A DNA stretch of 64,000 nt from an uncultured Eubacteriales bacterium (GCA_900316745.1 ONEB01000004.1:1-64000); one strand, 5' to 3'; counted from the first letter of the stretch, positions 25,791 to 33,803 are shown. Program-made: numbers and translations. Notes: generated by a model from the sequence alone, not told the origin.

Positions 25791-26357
25791 ATGTCAGGCA
25801 CAGATCTCAGGATACAGAAAACATACGCGGCACTGACACGCGCTTTTACCAATCTTCTCAAGACCAAAAGTTTTGAGCAGGTCACAGTCAAAGAGCTATG
25901 CGATGCCGCAATAGTCAGGACTGCGACTTTCTATAATCATTTTTCGGATAAATACGAATTTGCGGACTTTATAATACGCGATATGCTGCAGCGCTATCAC
26001 AGAGATAACGCTGACCTCAGCAGACTTTCCGGTCATGCATACTACGAAAGTCTCATTTCAGGCGCCTTCTCGTTACTGGAGAACAACACGGAACTTCTGC
26101 GTTCTCTGGCCTCAGATTCTATGCTGTGGTCGATCTCAGGAGTGATCCGTACCAGTATGCATGATGATCTGCTGACTCATCTGACAGCCGACAAAGCTGC
26201 AGGACATGATCTTTCTGCAGAGCCGAAACTGCTTACCGAATTGATCATCGGCGGGCTTGAGCAGGCTGCCAGGTGGTGGTTTACTGATGCAGATCCGTTA
26301 CCGCCGGAAATTCTTAAAAAGCAGATGCTAGGCAGCATCCTTCGCCTGATTTCCTAA
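25791..26357 (+). CDS. TetR/AcrR family regulator
   Basis: A 188-residue regulator with N-terminal HTH: RIQKTYAALTRAFTNLLKTK, VTVKELCDAAIVRTATFYNHF, DKYEFADFIIRDML. The C-terminal ligand domain is of the TetR_C_33/DhaS-like type. It probably represses the divergent CrtC/AttH-like gene, and itself, through the 12-bp sites in the shared promoter region; its ligand would then be the hydrophobic substrate of that enzyme (inference). Confidence 0.82.
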   Translation: MSGTDLRIQKTYAALTRAFTNLLKTKSFEQVTVKELCDAAIVRTATFYNHFSDKYEFADFIIRDMLQRYHRDNADLSRLSGHAYYESLISGAFSLLENNTELLRSLASDSMLWSISGVIRTSMHDDLLTHLTADKAAGHDLSAEPKLLTELIIGGLEQAARWWFTDADPLPPEILKKQMLGSILRLIS

Positions 26358-26399
26358 GCAGCCTGCAAAGTATCATTGTCGAGTTCCTTCCCCACGTTA

Positions 26400-26437
26400 G
26401 TACCCAAGCTATGATACAATAGCTTGGGTACTTTTTT
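26400..26437 (+). terminator. Intrinsic terminator after TetR gene
   Basis: Perfect 12-bp stem GTACCCAAGCTA / TAGCTTGGGTAC with 8-base loop, then six T residues. Confidence 0.85.
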
Positions 26438-26460
26438 GCGTATCCCTCTTAGAAACCCCT

Positions 26461-26611
26461 TGATACAAGGGAAAAGCGAGACAGGTGGGTGCAACCTTGC
26501 ATCAAGTTGTCTCGCTTTTTCGCTTTTTTCAAGGTTTTCGCTTTGTTTTGGAGTCTCAAAGATTGCACCCACCCCATATACCTTTTGGCGTTTCTCAAGA
26601 TACGCCAAAAG
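26461..26611. repeat. Structured noncoding stretch with nested inverted repeats
   Basis: A 12-bp inverted repeat AAAAGCGAGACA/TGTCTCGCTTTT (26472-26483, 26508-26519); GGTGGGTGCAA inside its loop is mirrored by TTGCACCCACC about 70 bp later; and CCTTTTGGCGT/ACGCCAAAAGG forms a separate perfect hairpin at the right end. No gene. It may be a decayed miniature element or an RNA structure. Confidence 0.45.
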
Positions 26612-26741
26612 GTTTATTATGGCATCCTAGACACCTTGGAATGGGCTTAATTCTTTTAGCCTCTATTTCTTTGGCAGAATCTTGATTTTAAATAGGCTAA
26701 TTGCGCGGTTTTTTTCTAGCAGAAATGGAGAAGGAAAGATA

Positions 26742-26781
26742 TTGACAAACAATAGTATGAAATGTATGATTTGTATGTCAA
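26742..26781 (+). promoter_or_regulatory. Promoter with overlapping inverted repeat for the AbrB-like gene
   Basis: TTGACA (26742-26747), 17-bp spacer, TATGAT (26765-26770). TTGACA is mirrored by TGTCAA at 26776-26781, flanking the promoter, a possible autoregulatory site. Confidence 0.6.
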
Positions 26782-26802
26782 TAAGAAAGGAGCTGGATTC
26801 AC

Positions 26803-27000
26803 ATGGGAAAGCCGGAAGGAAAATACGCATGGACCGTAACGGTCGGAACAAAGGGACAAATCGTCATCCCTAAAGAAGCGCGCGAAGTATTTGATATTAA
26901 GCCAGGAGATCACCTGTTGATCCTGGCCGATGAAAAACAGGGTATGGCAATCCCCCCGAAGGATTCCTTTGACGATTATTTCAAAAAGCTTTTCGGATAA
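26803..27000 (+). CDS. AbrB/SpoVT-type swapped-hairpin DNA-binding protein
   Basis: A 65-residue protein: WTVTVGTKGQIVIPKEAREVFDIKPGDHLLIL is the AbrB/MazE swapped-hairpin signature. Such proteins are transition-state regulators or antitoxins. No toxin gene is adjacent; the next gene, 24 bp downstream, is an amidohydrolase, so a regulator of that gene is more likely than an antitoxin. AGGAGC precedes the ATG. Confidence 0.82.
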   Translation: MGKPEGKYAWTVTVGTKGQIVIPKEAREVFDIKPGDHLLILADEKQGMAIPPKDSFDDYFKKLFG

Positions 27001-27024
27001 GCGACGGAACAGGAGGTAACAATT

Positions 27025-28974
27025 ATGCCGAGTTTTTTGGGGATGCCCCTTATTGCCTGGATCCAGATCATCGTCGGAACGGGCGTCGTTCTATTTGCCC
27101 TGATCAAATTTCTGCGCCGTCCCAGGAAAAAGGAGACGGACGGGTATCTGATCCGGGACGTCCATGTCATCGTAGGCGACGGCAGCGAGCTGTTTCACCA
27201 GAACGTCCTCATAAAAAACGGCGCGATCCGGACGGTCAGCGGAGAAGCGATCGAGGACGTCGCCGCGGCCGTGATCGACGGGACCGGTTTTACCCTTATG
27301 CCCGGACTGATTGACTCTCATGTTCATATACAGGGTGGATTCAGCTGCCATAACGAGGAAGAGAGCGACGGTTTCCTTCGGGAGAAGATCCCTCAAATTT
27401 TCAGCGAGGGAGTGCTGCCCTACGGCATCACAACGATCAAGGATCTGGATGCGCCGAAGCATTTTATCTACAAGCTGCGCGATAAGCTGAAATCGGGAGA
27501 GTTCACAGGCCCCGAACTGCTGATCGTCGGTCCCAACTTCACGGCTCCCGGCGGGCATCCCGCCAGCACCCTCGGTTCGAACAGTCCCTGGGCGAAGGCG
27601 GAAATGGCCATTGAGGTCTCCACGCCGGAGCAGGTGAGCGAAGGAATCCGGGAGCTGAAAAAAGCGGGCGTCGACTTCCTGAAGTTCACCTATCAGGGCG
27701 GCGACTACTGGTATTTCGATGAAAAGCGGACGATCCGGAAGATCGACCGGGAGCTGATGCGGCAGATCATCCGCGAGGGCAAGGAAAACGGCCTGAACGC
27801 GACGGCGCACGTGTTCTATTACGACGACGTAAAAGAACTGCTCGAGGCCGGGATCTACGGCATCGAGCACGGAATCCTGGACCGGGACATCGAGCCGGGC
27901 GATCCAATCATCGCGCTGTGGAAAGAGTCGGGAGCGCGCTTCGTTCCCACCGTAAACGCCATGACCTACGAAAAGGATCCGGCAAGACTGACGCACAGCC
28001 TGCACAATCTTAAGGTGCTGTACGACGCGGGAATCCCGATCGCCATGGGCACGGACAGCATGCTGGAGAGCATGACAGGCGAAATCGAGCACAAAGAGCT
28101 CGCGTATTACGTGGAAGCCGGACTTAGCCCCATGCAGGCCATCGTCCTTGCCACCAAAAACGGCGCCGAGCATCTGGGGATCGCGGAGCGCAAAGGGCTC
28201 GTGAAGGAAGGCATGGAGGCCGACCTGATCCTGCTGGAAAAGGATCCTGCAGAAGACATTTCCAACATTCAGTTCATCGACAAGGTGTTCCGAAAGGGCT
28301 GCCTTGTATTCTCCCAGAAGGCGATTTCCTCCTATGACATTCCGGATTATACTTACCCTGAAGGCGTTTCTATGTTGGAATACCGGAAATCCGGTGATAC
28401 AGAAACCCGACACGTAGATGTGTCGGGCTATGCAGAAAAAGGCGAGATCACTCAAAGCCTGCTGCGGGACGGCGCCACGTGGTCTGAGGAAACATTTCAG
28501 GTAGAGCGTAATCTGTCATGTGCGCGCTGGCAGTACAAAAGGCCGTCCGACCAGACGGACCTCATTGCGCAAAAAGACGGCGGAACCATCAAGCTGTCTG
28601 GGACCTTCAAAGGCAAAAGCCAGAACAAAACCTTCAAAATCGGCGACGGCCTCTGGTACCAGATGATGGATATGTCCATGCCGGCCTTTATCGCTTCGGA
28701 AGAAAAGCAGATCGTATTCTATTCGATTGGAACAGGGAATAACCGCGGCGCTATGGGTCTCGGCGAATTCTCCGCGGAAAAAGTCGGCGAGGAGACGATC
28801 GAGGTAAACGGCAAGCCTTACGATTGTGTGAAGATCAGCTTTGTTCTCACGGCATTCTCCTGGGCTTGGACGGGCTTCTACTGGTATGAGAAAAAGAGCG
28901 GGCAGCTGGTACAGGCTGGCGAAAAAGGAAAGAATGCCGAAAAAAACGGCTATCAGCTGTTTGATGTCAATTAG
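27025..28974 (+). CDS. Membrane-anchored amidohydrolase with C-terminal extension
   Basis: A 649-residue protein. An N-terminal transmembrane segment (about 7-27) is followed by an Arg/Lys-rich stop. The amidohydrolase domain (about 45-430) shows LIDSHVHIQGG (HxH metal ligands), FLKFTYQGG (Lys), TAHVFYYDD, GIEHGI and AMGTDSM (Asp). The C-terminal 200 residues (from about 440) are a beta-rich domain I cannot name, with several Trp residues. Family members hydrolyse amides, imides or dipeptides (imidazolonepropionase/prolidase-like branch). AGGAGG start. Probably co-transcribed with the AbrB-like gene. Confidence 0.8.
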   Translation: MPSFLGMPLIAWIQIIVGTGVVLFALIKFLRRPRKKETDGYLIRDVHVIVGDGSELFHQNVLIKNGAIRTVSGEAIEDVAAAVIDGTGFTLMPGLIDSHVHIQGGFSCHNEEESDGFLREKIPQIFSEGVLPYGITTIKDLDAPKHFIYKLRDKLKSGEFTGPELLIVGPNFTAPGGHPASTLGSNSPWAKAEMAIEVSTPEQVSEGIRELKKAGVDFLKFTYQGGDYWYFDEKRTIRKIDRELMRQIIREGKENGLNATAHVFYYDDVKELLEAGIYGIEHGILDRDIEPGDPIIALWKESGARFVPTVNAMTYEKDPARLTHSLHNLKVLYDAGIPIAMGTDSMLESMTGEIEHKELAYYVEAGLSPMQAIVLATKNGAEHLGIAERKGLVKEGMEADLILLEKDPAEDISNIQFIDKVFRKGCLVFSQKAISSYDIPDYTYPEGVSMLEYRKSGDTETRHVDVSGYAEKGEITQSLLRDGATWSEETFQVERNLSCARWQYKRPSDQTDLIAQKDGGTIKLSGTFKGKSQNKTFKIGDGLWYQMMDMSMPAFIASEEKQIVFYSIGTGNNRGAMGLGEFSAEKVGEETIEVNGKPYDCVKISFVLTAFSWAWTGFYWYEKKSGQLVQAGEKGKNAEKNGYQLFDVN

Positions 28975-28991
28975 TCCGTTGGATTAGTATG

Positions 28992-29984
28992 TCAAACATC
29001 TCCGGCAGGTTTCTGCTTCGAGGAATAGTGCGTGCTCTTTCTCTTTTTCGTTCCATCCGGGTCGTATTCGATATTGCTGCGATCCATCCGCATCTGCTGA
29101 ACTTTATCAAATGTCTTCGGGGGGATGATTGGAGGATTATTATCTATGGCGCCGAACAGAATATACTGTTCTCCCTTATCGCCCGTTGCGACGATCCCGC
29201 GCCCGCTGTCGGCATCAGCAATACAGTAGGTACGGGCATAGGATGTGCCCGCGTACTTCGCGTTTGTCAGTATCGCTTCAATTGTTCTCTTCGGCCAGGT
29301 CGTTCCGCCGCGCGGCGCCGGGATTTCTTCATTCTCCAGCGCCCGTTTGATTTTCAGCACACTGTTGCCGACTAGATAGAGCATGAAGATTTTTCTGACA
29401 ACAACGGCCTGGTCCTCTCGTATGACCAGATGCCCGTCCGCATCGTGATCATACCCAAAGCATACCCGGTCATAGATTTTGGAACTCCCAGATTCCATCT
29501 GCCGGCGGATGCCCCAGCTGATATTCTCGCTGCGGCTCTCATTTTCCGCCTGGTCTACAGCGGCCGTTATCTCTACAACCAGCGGACCAAGCCTCGAATA
29601 ATACTCATCCGCATTATCGAAATACACATCACAGTGATGGGCAGCCAAATCCCGGCAGGCCTGGATCACCTCCACAGTATCCCGTCCCAGGCGGCTGGAA
29701 CTCTTGACTACGACAAGGTCGATTTTACCCTTCACGGCGTCCTCCAGCATCCTGCGGTATTCCACCCGCTGGCTGTCACTTCCGGAGGCAACATCCAGGT
29801 AAATGTCCTCCAGCTTCCAGAGATGCTGGGTAGCCACCCGCCGGGCCAACCCGGATGCCTGCGCAGCTAGGCTGTGGAGCTGTTTCTTGGATGAGGAACT
29901 GACCCGGCAGTAGATTCCCACATGCTTGAAGGGATCCATGGAAAGCTCACTCTTTGGTGGAATCCTTGTCACCTTTTTCTCCAC
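28992..29984 (-). CDS. Short large-serine recombinase (resolvase/recombinase domains)
   Basis: A 330-residue serine recombinase. The resolvase domain is HVGIYCRVSSSSKKQLHSL with the catalytic Ser in RVSS, then VVVKSSSRLGRDT; a recombinase domain follows (KIKRALENEEIPAPRG, TIEAILTNAKYAGTS). Typical large serine recombinases of ICEs and phages run to 450-550 residues with a zinc ribbon and coiled coil; these are missing, so the protein may be a truncated or minimal form. I chose the GTG at 29984, because VEKKVTRIPP matches usual family starts and GGGGGG lies upstream. It converges on the amidohydrolase gene with a 17-bp gap. Confidence 0.75.
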   Translation of the reverse strand: MEKKVTRIPPKSELSMDPFKHVGIYCRVSSSSKKQLHSLAAQASGLARRVATQHLWKLEDIYLDVASGSDSQRVEYRRMLEDAVKGKIDLVVVKSSSRLGRDTVEVIQACRDLAAHHCDVYFDNADEYYSRLGPLVVEITAAVDQAENESRSENISWGIRRQMESGSSKIYDRVCFGYDHDADGHLVIREDQAVVVRKIFMLYLVGNSVLKIKRALENEEIPAPRGGTTWPKRTIEAILTNAKYAGTSYARTYCIADADSGRGIVATGDKGEQYILFGAIDNNPPIIPPKTFDKVQQMRMDRSNIEYDPDGTKKRKSTHYSSKQKPAGDV

Positions 29985-30155
29985 GGCGCTGCACCCCCCG
30001 AACCAGCTCAATTATGAAAAAGCGGTAAATTTAGCCTACATATACACTTTTCTGCTCAGTGCCAGAGTATCACGAAAAGTCAGAAATTACAAGGGAAATT
30101 CGCTAAATTGTATCATTCCTGGATTCAGCCTAAAGTGATCAGAATACTTTTCGTT

Positions 30156-30252
30156 TATAATCCGGAAAAAGTTCGCTGTTCGAAAAAGAATTCGCTTTTT
30201 GAGGCGATTCGCTGTTTGTGGTAAAGACAATTTGAGATAAACCTGCTATAAT
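30156..30252 (+). promoter_or_regulatory. Promoter region with three TTCGCTNTT repeats
   Basis: TTCGCT repeats at 30172, 30191 and 30209 (spacing 19 and 18 bp) lie upstream of a TATAAT at 30247-30252; another TATAAT lies near 30156. The repeats are candidate operators for the HTH-membrane regulator that follows. Confidence 0.5.
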
Positions 30253-30272
30253 TTTTCCTGGAGGTAATGAAA

Positions 30273-30818
30273 ATGGATCTCTTATCAATCGGTACTTTCA
30301 TCGCGCAACTCAGAAAACAGAAAGAGCTTACTCAGGAGCAGCTTGGAGAACAGATCGGCGTTACAAACAAAACCGTTTCCCGTTGGGAAACAGGCGTATA
30401 TATGCCCCCGGCAGATGCCTTGATGAAAATGAGTGAGCTCTTTGGCATTACGATCAATGAGCTGCTCAGCGGCAAAAGACTCTCCGAACAGGAATACATT
30501 GTGGCCGCAGAGAAAAATTTGAACCAGTTGGTCAAATCAAGTAAATTCGACCAAAAAGACAAGATCGAGTTCTTCAAAAAGAAATGGCTGAAAGAGCATG
30601 CTGCGATCATGGCGCTCATCGGCATTTGTATTATTGCAGTGCTTGCTGCGGGAATAATCATCAGAAACAGTTTGCTGGTAGCGATTACTCCTTTGCTTGT
30701 CCTTACAGCACACGGCTGGAGGAACAACTCCATGATGGCATACGTTGAAAAACATGTTTATGATGAGACAGAAAAAAATAGTTCATTGGGATTTGTAAAA
30801 AAGCAAAAGCACATCTGA
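30273..30818 (+). CDS. XRE regulator with C-terminal membrane segment
   Basis: A 181-residue protein. The XRE HTH is at residues about 5-60: FIAQLRKQKELTQEQLGEQI, VTNKTVSRWETGVYMPPADA. A linker of about 55 residues leads to two hydrophobic segments (IMALIGICIIAVLAAGIII and LLVAITPLLVLTA) and a polar tail. Membrane-tethered XRE proteins of this type are common in Clostridia and link envelope state to transcription. The ATG at 30273 has GGAGG 8 bases upstream; the ATG at 30267 is too close. Confidence 0.78.
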   Translation: MDLLSIGTFIAQLRKQKELTQEQLGEQIGVTNKTVSRWETGVYMPPADALMKMSELFGITINELLSGKRLSEQEYIVAAEKNLNQLVKSSKFDQKDKIEFFKKKWLKEHAAIMALIGICIIAVLAAGIIIRNSLLVAITPLLVLTAHGWRNNSMMAYVEKHVYDETEKNSSLGFVKKQKHI

Positions 30819-31281
30819 TCTGACATGCAATGTAATTATACATAAGCATCCCCCGGAGCGAAGCATCCACGGGGAGGTATTGGGCAAAAAAGCAGGTCGA
30901 AATTTCCGCCAATAAGATACGATTTGATTGGTCAACATAATATTTTGCAAAACAGGGAATCGTTCAATTTGCCCCCCCTGGGCCGAAATTTGCACCCCCC
31001 TTTGAAATTGTATCAAAGTCGAAGGCGGCTCCATTTTCCCTCGAAGACTTATGTCTTCGAGGGCTTTTTTCATTTTAAGTTCTTTATTCCCACGGTCGAG
31101 GAAGAGTACATTCTGGAAGATCCAGACTCGATTCCATTTGATGCGCTGAGACCAGTTTTGCGCTGTCGTCAAGGTGAGCATAGAATTTCAATGTTGTAGT
31201 TACGTCGCTATCGGCATATTACTGAGCAAAGTCTTTCAAGTCTCACTAGTTCAACGAATCAAAGGAGAAATTGACGCGATC
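30819..31281. other. Intergenic stretch without a convincing gene
   Basis: Apart from the terminator at 31038-31070 and C-rich runs near 30975-31005, no gene is supported. A plus-strand stretch near 31090-31170 reads PTVEEEYILEDPDSIPFDAL and looks like a coding relic, but lacks start, context and family match. Confidence 0.4.
31038..31070 (+). terminator. Intrinsic terminator
   Basis: Perfect 11-bp stem CCCTCGAAGAC/GTCTTCGAGGG with a 4-base loop and a six-T run. Confidence 0.8.
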
Positions 31282-31545
31282 AAAAAAAGACAGCCACTTC
31301 AAGTGGCTGCCTGTAGTAGTGATGCGATGAAAAACCTTGGTACCCCTTTCAGGGGGTCAGCAAGTATGCCTTTGTTCGCACGTCCGCGTTACGCGGACGA
31401 AAGCGGATGATAATCCGCCAATGGCGCACGAGATGCGCCAACAGCGAACGACGGCACAACGTGTTCCCCAATCTTTGCTTGTCAGCAAGCAAAGATTGAT
31501 GCAAAACTTCGTTTTGCATGACGCAATTTCATTGCGTGGGAACTA
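31282..31545 (-). ncRNA. Candidate structured RNA: eight consecutive hairpins ending in a terminator
   Basis: Eight different short-loop palindromes follow each other with little space: near 31291-31309 (CAGCCACTTCAAGTGGCTG), 31339-31356, 31380-31398 (CGTCCGCGTTACGCGGACG), 31401-31417, 31421-31440, 31470-31499, 31500-31520 (ATGCAAAACTTCGTTTTGCAT) and 31520-31540. On the minus strand the last hairpin is followed by seven T residues (31282-31288), so a minus-strand transcript, perhaps the 3' UTR of the CPBP gene, would end there. No protein frame fits. Family unknown. Confidence 0.4.
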
Positions 31546-31555
31546 AGTTATATGA

Positions 31556-32227
31556 TTACCCGAACAGAATTGGAACAAGGAAGAATCCGATCATATTATT
31601 CAGGAAATGCGGAATGAAGCTGATCAGGCAGTTGCCGGTCTTGCGATACAGAATCGCAAAAAGGATCGCATCGATAAAGATGGCGCCCAGATCCCAGGCA
31701 ACGATACCAGCAGCGCCTGCAGTATAATGTGCCGCAGCGAAGAGTACGGCGCCGACTATAGCAATCGGCCAGAACGAAAAGTGCTTCATGCCCTTGCCCA
31801 CAAAGAACGCGCGGAATTCGATCTCTTCTCCGAGTACGGAAACGGTCTGACTGAACAGCAGCAGGGGAAGTTGGTCAAGACCGGGCACATCGATCCGTCC
31901 CAGCACATGGTCGATATAGGCACTGCCGAATACTGCCTTGCTCATGAGCATTTCTGCAAGAGTCAAGATAAGCATAAGAAGAATCAGGGGAATCACGCCC
32001 GGCTTTTTCAGATCAGAAAAGAAACGTTTGAAACTGAGACCGGATTCGGAATCGGGCGTTTTTTCGATGCCCTCGACGATGAAGAAGCACGCCAGTCCCG
32101 CGATGTGGATTGCTGCGGCGGCAATCACGGAGGATGTTGCTGCTTTGACTGCGACTGCTATGATCATTGCCGCCATTCCGATGAGCGTAATCATCTTAAC
32201 TCTGTCTTTTTTCGATGAATGAGCCAT
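31556..32227 (-). CDS. CPBP-family intramembrane metalloprotease
   Basis: A 223-residue membrane protein with about six hydrophobic segments and the CPBP (CAAX protease and bacteriocin-processing) motifs: EEIEFRAFFVGKGMKH (EExxxR), a His in AAAHYTAG, and LISFIPHFLNN. Relatives process prenylated proteins or bacteriocins or give self-immunity. AAGGAG lies 8 bases before the ATG. It is the last gene of a minus-strand operon after a TetR regulator and a small membrane peptide. Confidence 0.82.
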   Translation of the reverse strand: MAHSSKKDRVKMITLIGMAAMIIAVAVKAATSSVIAAAAIHIAGLACFFIVEGIEKTPDSESGLSFKRFFSDLKKPGVIPLILLMLILTLAEMLMSKAVFGSAYIDHVLGRIDVPGLDQLPLLLFSQTVSVLGEEIEFRAFFVGKGMKHFSFWPIAIVGAVLFAAAHYTAGAAGIVAWDLGAIFIDAILFAILYRKTGNCLISFIPHFLNNMIGFFLVPILFG

Positions 32228-32263
32228 GGATCTATCTCCTTTTACGCTGATACATGTATTTCC

Positions 32264-32383
32264 TTATTGTTTCTTTGCCGGCCATCTGCGGAAGACACCG
32301 ACCTCAAAGATGGAATTGATCATAAAGAAAATATCTGAAAACCCAATGAAGATGAAGGAGGGAATCAATATGATTCCTTTCAT
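32264..32383 (-). CDS. 39-residue hydrophobic peptide
   Basis: Starts MKGIILIPSFIFIGFSDIFF and ends RRWPAKKQ: one transmembrane helix with a basic C terminus. AGGAGG is 6-7 bases before the ATG and is embedded in the last codons of the TetR gene, whose stop is adjacent. The position between TetR and the CPBP protease suggests a substrate, leader or small partner of the protease (inference). Confidence 0.55.
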   Translation of the reverse strand: MKGIILIPSFIFIGFSDIFFMINSIFEVGVFRRWPAKKQ

Positions 32384-32384
32384 C

Positions 32385-32951
32385 TTATTCCTCCTGAACA
32401 GCCGCAAGAAAAGCACCGTTCCAAGCCTGTTCCAGGTGCTTTGCAACCAGTACTTCATCATACTCCAGACCGTTATTGGCAATGATGCTGGCATAGCCGT
32501 GTGCAAACATCGCAACGGTCAGAAAGACCTGCTTGGTTTTTTCCATGCTCAATCCGGCGCCCTCCTGCATGGCGGCAAGGACCGGGATCAGCGCTTCGGA
32601 ATCGATCATTTCCAGCAGACTGTTCTCCTGCGCGTAGCCGGACTGAAACAGAAATCGGAAAAGCTGCGGTTCCTCTACGGCGAAGCGGATATAATTGAGA
32701 CCGATCCCGAGGAGCGGATCGCGCTGCGGCGAAACCGTCATCATATATTCCGTATGCATTTGATCGACCCGGGCGTAAGCTGCTCGTTTCATGGCATCAA
32801 TGGTTGAAAAATGATACATGACCGGCTGCGTGGAACAGTGCAGCAGCCCCGAGACCGTTCTGGCGTTAATCTTTTCATATCCGCTTTGTTTCGCAACTTC
32901 AACAGCTGCATTTATGATCATGTCTTTCGTGATTCTTGTTTTGGGCGGCAT
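32385..32951 (-). CDS. TetR family regulator
   Basis: A 188-residue regulator: KTRITKDMIINAAVEVAKQS, INARTVSGLLHCSTQPVMYHF, then AMKRAAYARVDQM. The C-terminal domain is helical and of unknown ligand. GGGAG precedes the ATG. It heads the operon with the hydrophobic peptide and CPBP protease and has a consensus promoter overlapped by a palindrome, so autoregulation is likely. Confidence 0.82.
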   Translation of the reverse strand: MPPKTRITKDMIINAAVEVAKQSGYEKINARTVSGLLHCSTQPVMYHFSTIDAMKRAAYARVDQMHTEYMMTVSPQRDPLLGIGLNYIRFAVEEPQLFRFLFQSGYAQENSLLEMIDSEALIPVLAAMQEGAGLSMEKTKQVFLTVAMFAHGYASIIANNGLEYDEVLVAKHLEQAWNGAFLAAVQEE

Positions 32952-32985
32952 GCGCAGTTTCTCCCTTCTGTATTATTATCGTCAT

Positions 32986-33026
32986 TATATAACAACGATT
33001 ATATATATTGCTTCTCGTTTTGTCAA
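32986..33026 (-). promoter_or_regulatory. Promoter and operator of the TetR-CPBP operon
   Basis: On the minus strand TTGACA (33021-33026), 17-bp spacer, TATAAT (32998-33003). A perfect dyad TATATAA-6-TTATATA (32986-33005) overlaps the -10 box, as expected for a TetR operator. Confidence 0.75.
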
Positions 33027-33040
33027 TACAAAGCGTCAAA

Positions 33041-33121
33041 AAGGCGCCCGGAGAACTCCGAGCGCCTTACAGCATGATGCGTCCACAAGCAAACCGCCTC
33101 AACCGTTGAAGGTTGAGGCGG
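33041..33121 (-). terminator. Two tandem hairpin terminators
   Basis: The hairpin CCGCCTCAACC...GGTTGAGGCGG lies about 33098-33121 next to the stop of the 33126 gene. A second one (33041-33068) is followed by five T residues on the minus strand. Together they separate the 33-kb minus-strand gene from the TetR promoter. Confidence 0.6.
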
Positions 33122-33125
33122 CTTT

Positions 33126-33431
33126 TCAGTCTACTAACGCAGCATACTTCACATAGCACCCATCCGGCACGACGAGGACGCCGCCTGACTGTCCGTGCTG
33201 TTTGACAATGATGCAGCGCCAGACTTCGCCCTCACTGCAGAGATCGGCGTAGTCCTCCAGGAATTGCCGGTCTGCCAGCATGTCTGTGATGAAGTTTTCA
33301 TAGGACATGGCGCTCAGCGAAACGGTGTGGACGATCTGATATGGTCTCTCGGAGTTCAGATCATGCGGACGCAGCAGTTCTTCCGCAGTGCGGGGACTGT
33401 AAATAAAGTAGGCTCGGTTTTCTTTTCCCAT
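33126..33431 (-). CDS. 101-residue protein of unknown function
   Basis: Not recognised. It starts MGKENRAYFIYSPRTAEELL and contains YQIVHTVSLSAMSYENFITD and WRCIIVKQHGQSGGVLVVPD; it is mixed alpha/beta, soluble and without membrane segments. An upstream in-frame GTG at 33440 is possible. It is divergent from a small XRE gene and ends at a strong hairpin whose stem sequence is shared with the terminator of that XRE gene, so the two genes look like one cassette. Confidence 0.55.
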   Translation of the reverse strand: MGKENRAYFIYSPRTAEELLRPHDLNSERPYQIVHTVSLSAMSYENFITDMLADRQFLEDYADLCSEGEVWRCIIVKQHGQSGGVLVVPDGCYVKYAALVD

Positions 33432-33486
33432 GGCAATCACGCTTTCTGTTTGTGCTGTAGAGCCAATATATCATAAAAATGTGGAA

Positions 33487-33551
33487 TAGTACAGTTACAG
33501 GGACTAATTGAGCAAACAATCACCATATAATGCTAGTACAGCTACAGGAAC
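33487..33551. promoter_or_regulatory. Direct repeats in a divergent promoter
   Basis: TAGTACAGYTACAGGRAC occurs at 33487-33504 and 33534-33551 (47-bp period), flanking a TATAAT at 33526-33531. Candidate operators for the adjacent XRE protein, governing both divergent genes. Confidence 0.6.
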
Positions 33552-33563
33552 GGTGGTGATTGG

Positions 33564-33803
33564 ATGCAGCTCAATCAGGCAGTCAGCGCGCGGCTCAAAG
33601 AACTGCTGCAGGCGCGTGGCATGACACAATATCAGCTCTACATGAAAAGCGGAGTCCCGAAGTCCACAATCGGCAATGTCATCAACTGCGCTTACGACTC
33701 CGTGAAGCTGCGGATCATCCATGAGCTGTGTCAGGGAATGGGGATATCTATTTCCGAGTTCTTCGCATCATCGCTTTTTGAAGAAACGAATCTGGAACCG
33801 TAA
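33564..33803 (+). CDS. Small XRE-family regulator
   Basis: A 79-residue single-domain HTH: LKELLQARGMTQYQLYMKSG, VPKSTIGNVINCAYDSVKLR, then QGMGISISEFFAS. This compact type is common on Clostridial mobile DNA. It is divergent from the 101-residue gene, with two long direct repeats between them. GGTGGTG lies upstream of the ATG, and a hairpin terminator follows. Confidence 0.82.
   Translation: MQLNQAVSARLKELLQARGMTQYQLYMKSGVPKSTIGNVINCAYDSVKLRIIHELCQGMGISISEFFASSLFEETNLEP

Noticed and set aside
26424-26630. 68-codon frame after the TetR gene
   Set aside because: Begins inside the terminator and runs through inverted repeats; composition (Ser/Phe/Cys) not protein-like.
26803-27000. AbrB-like protein as antitoxin of a toxin-antitoxin pair
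   Set aside because: No PIN, MazF or similar toxin gene adjoins it; the next gene is an amidohydrolase.
27091-28455. 454-codon open frame on the minus strand
   Set aside because: Shadow of the amidohydrolase gene.
30924-31199. 91-codon frame as a real gene
   Set aside because: Crosses a strong terminator hairpin, has low-complexity Pro/Arg stretches and no ribosome binding site.
31282-31545. CRISPR array
   Set aside because: The hairpins have different stem sequences and no constant repeat with regular spacers; no cas operon is present.
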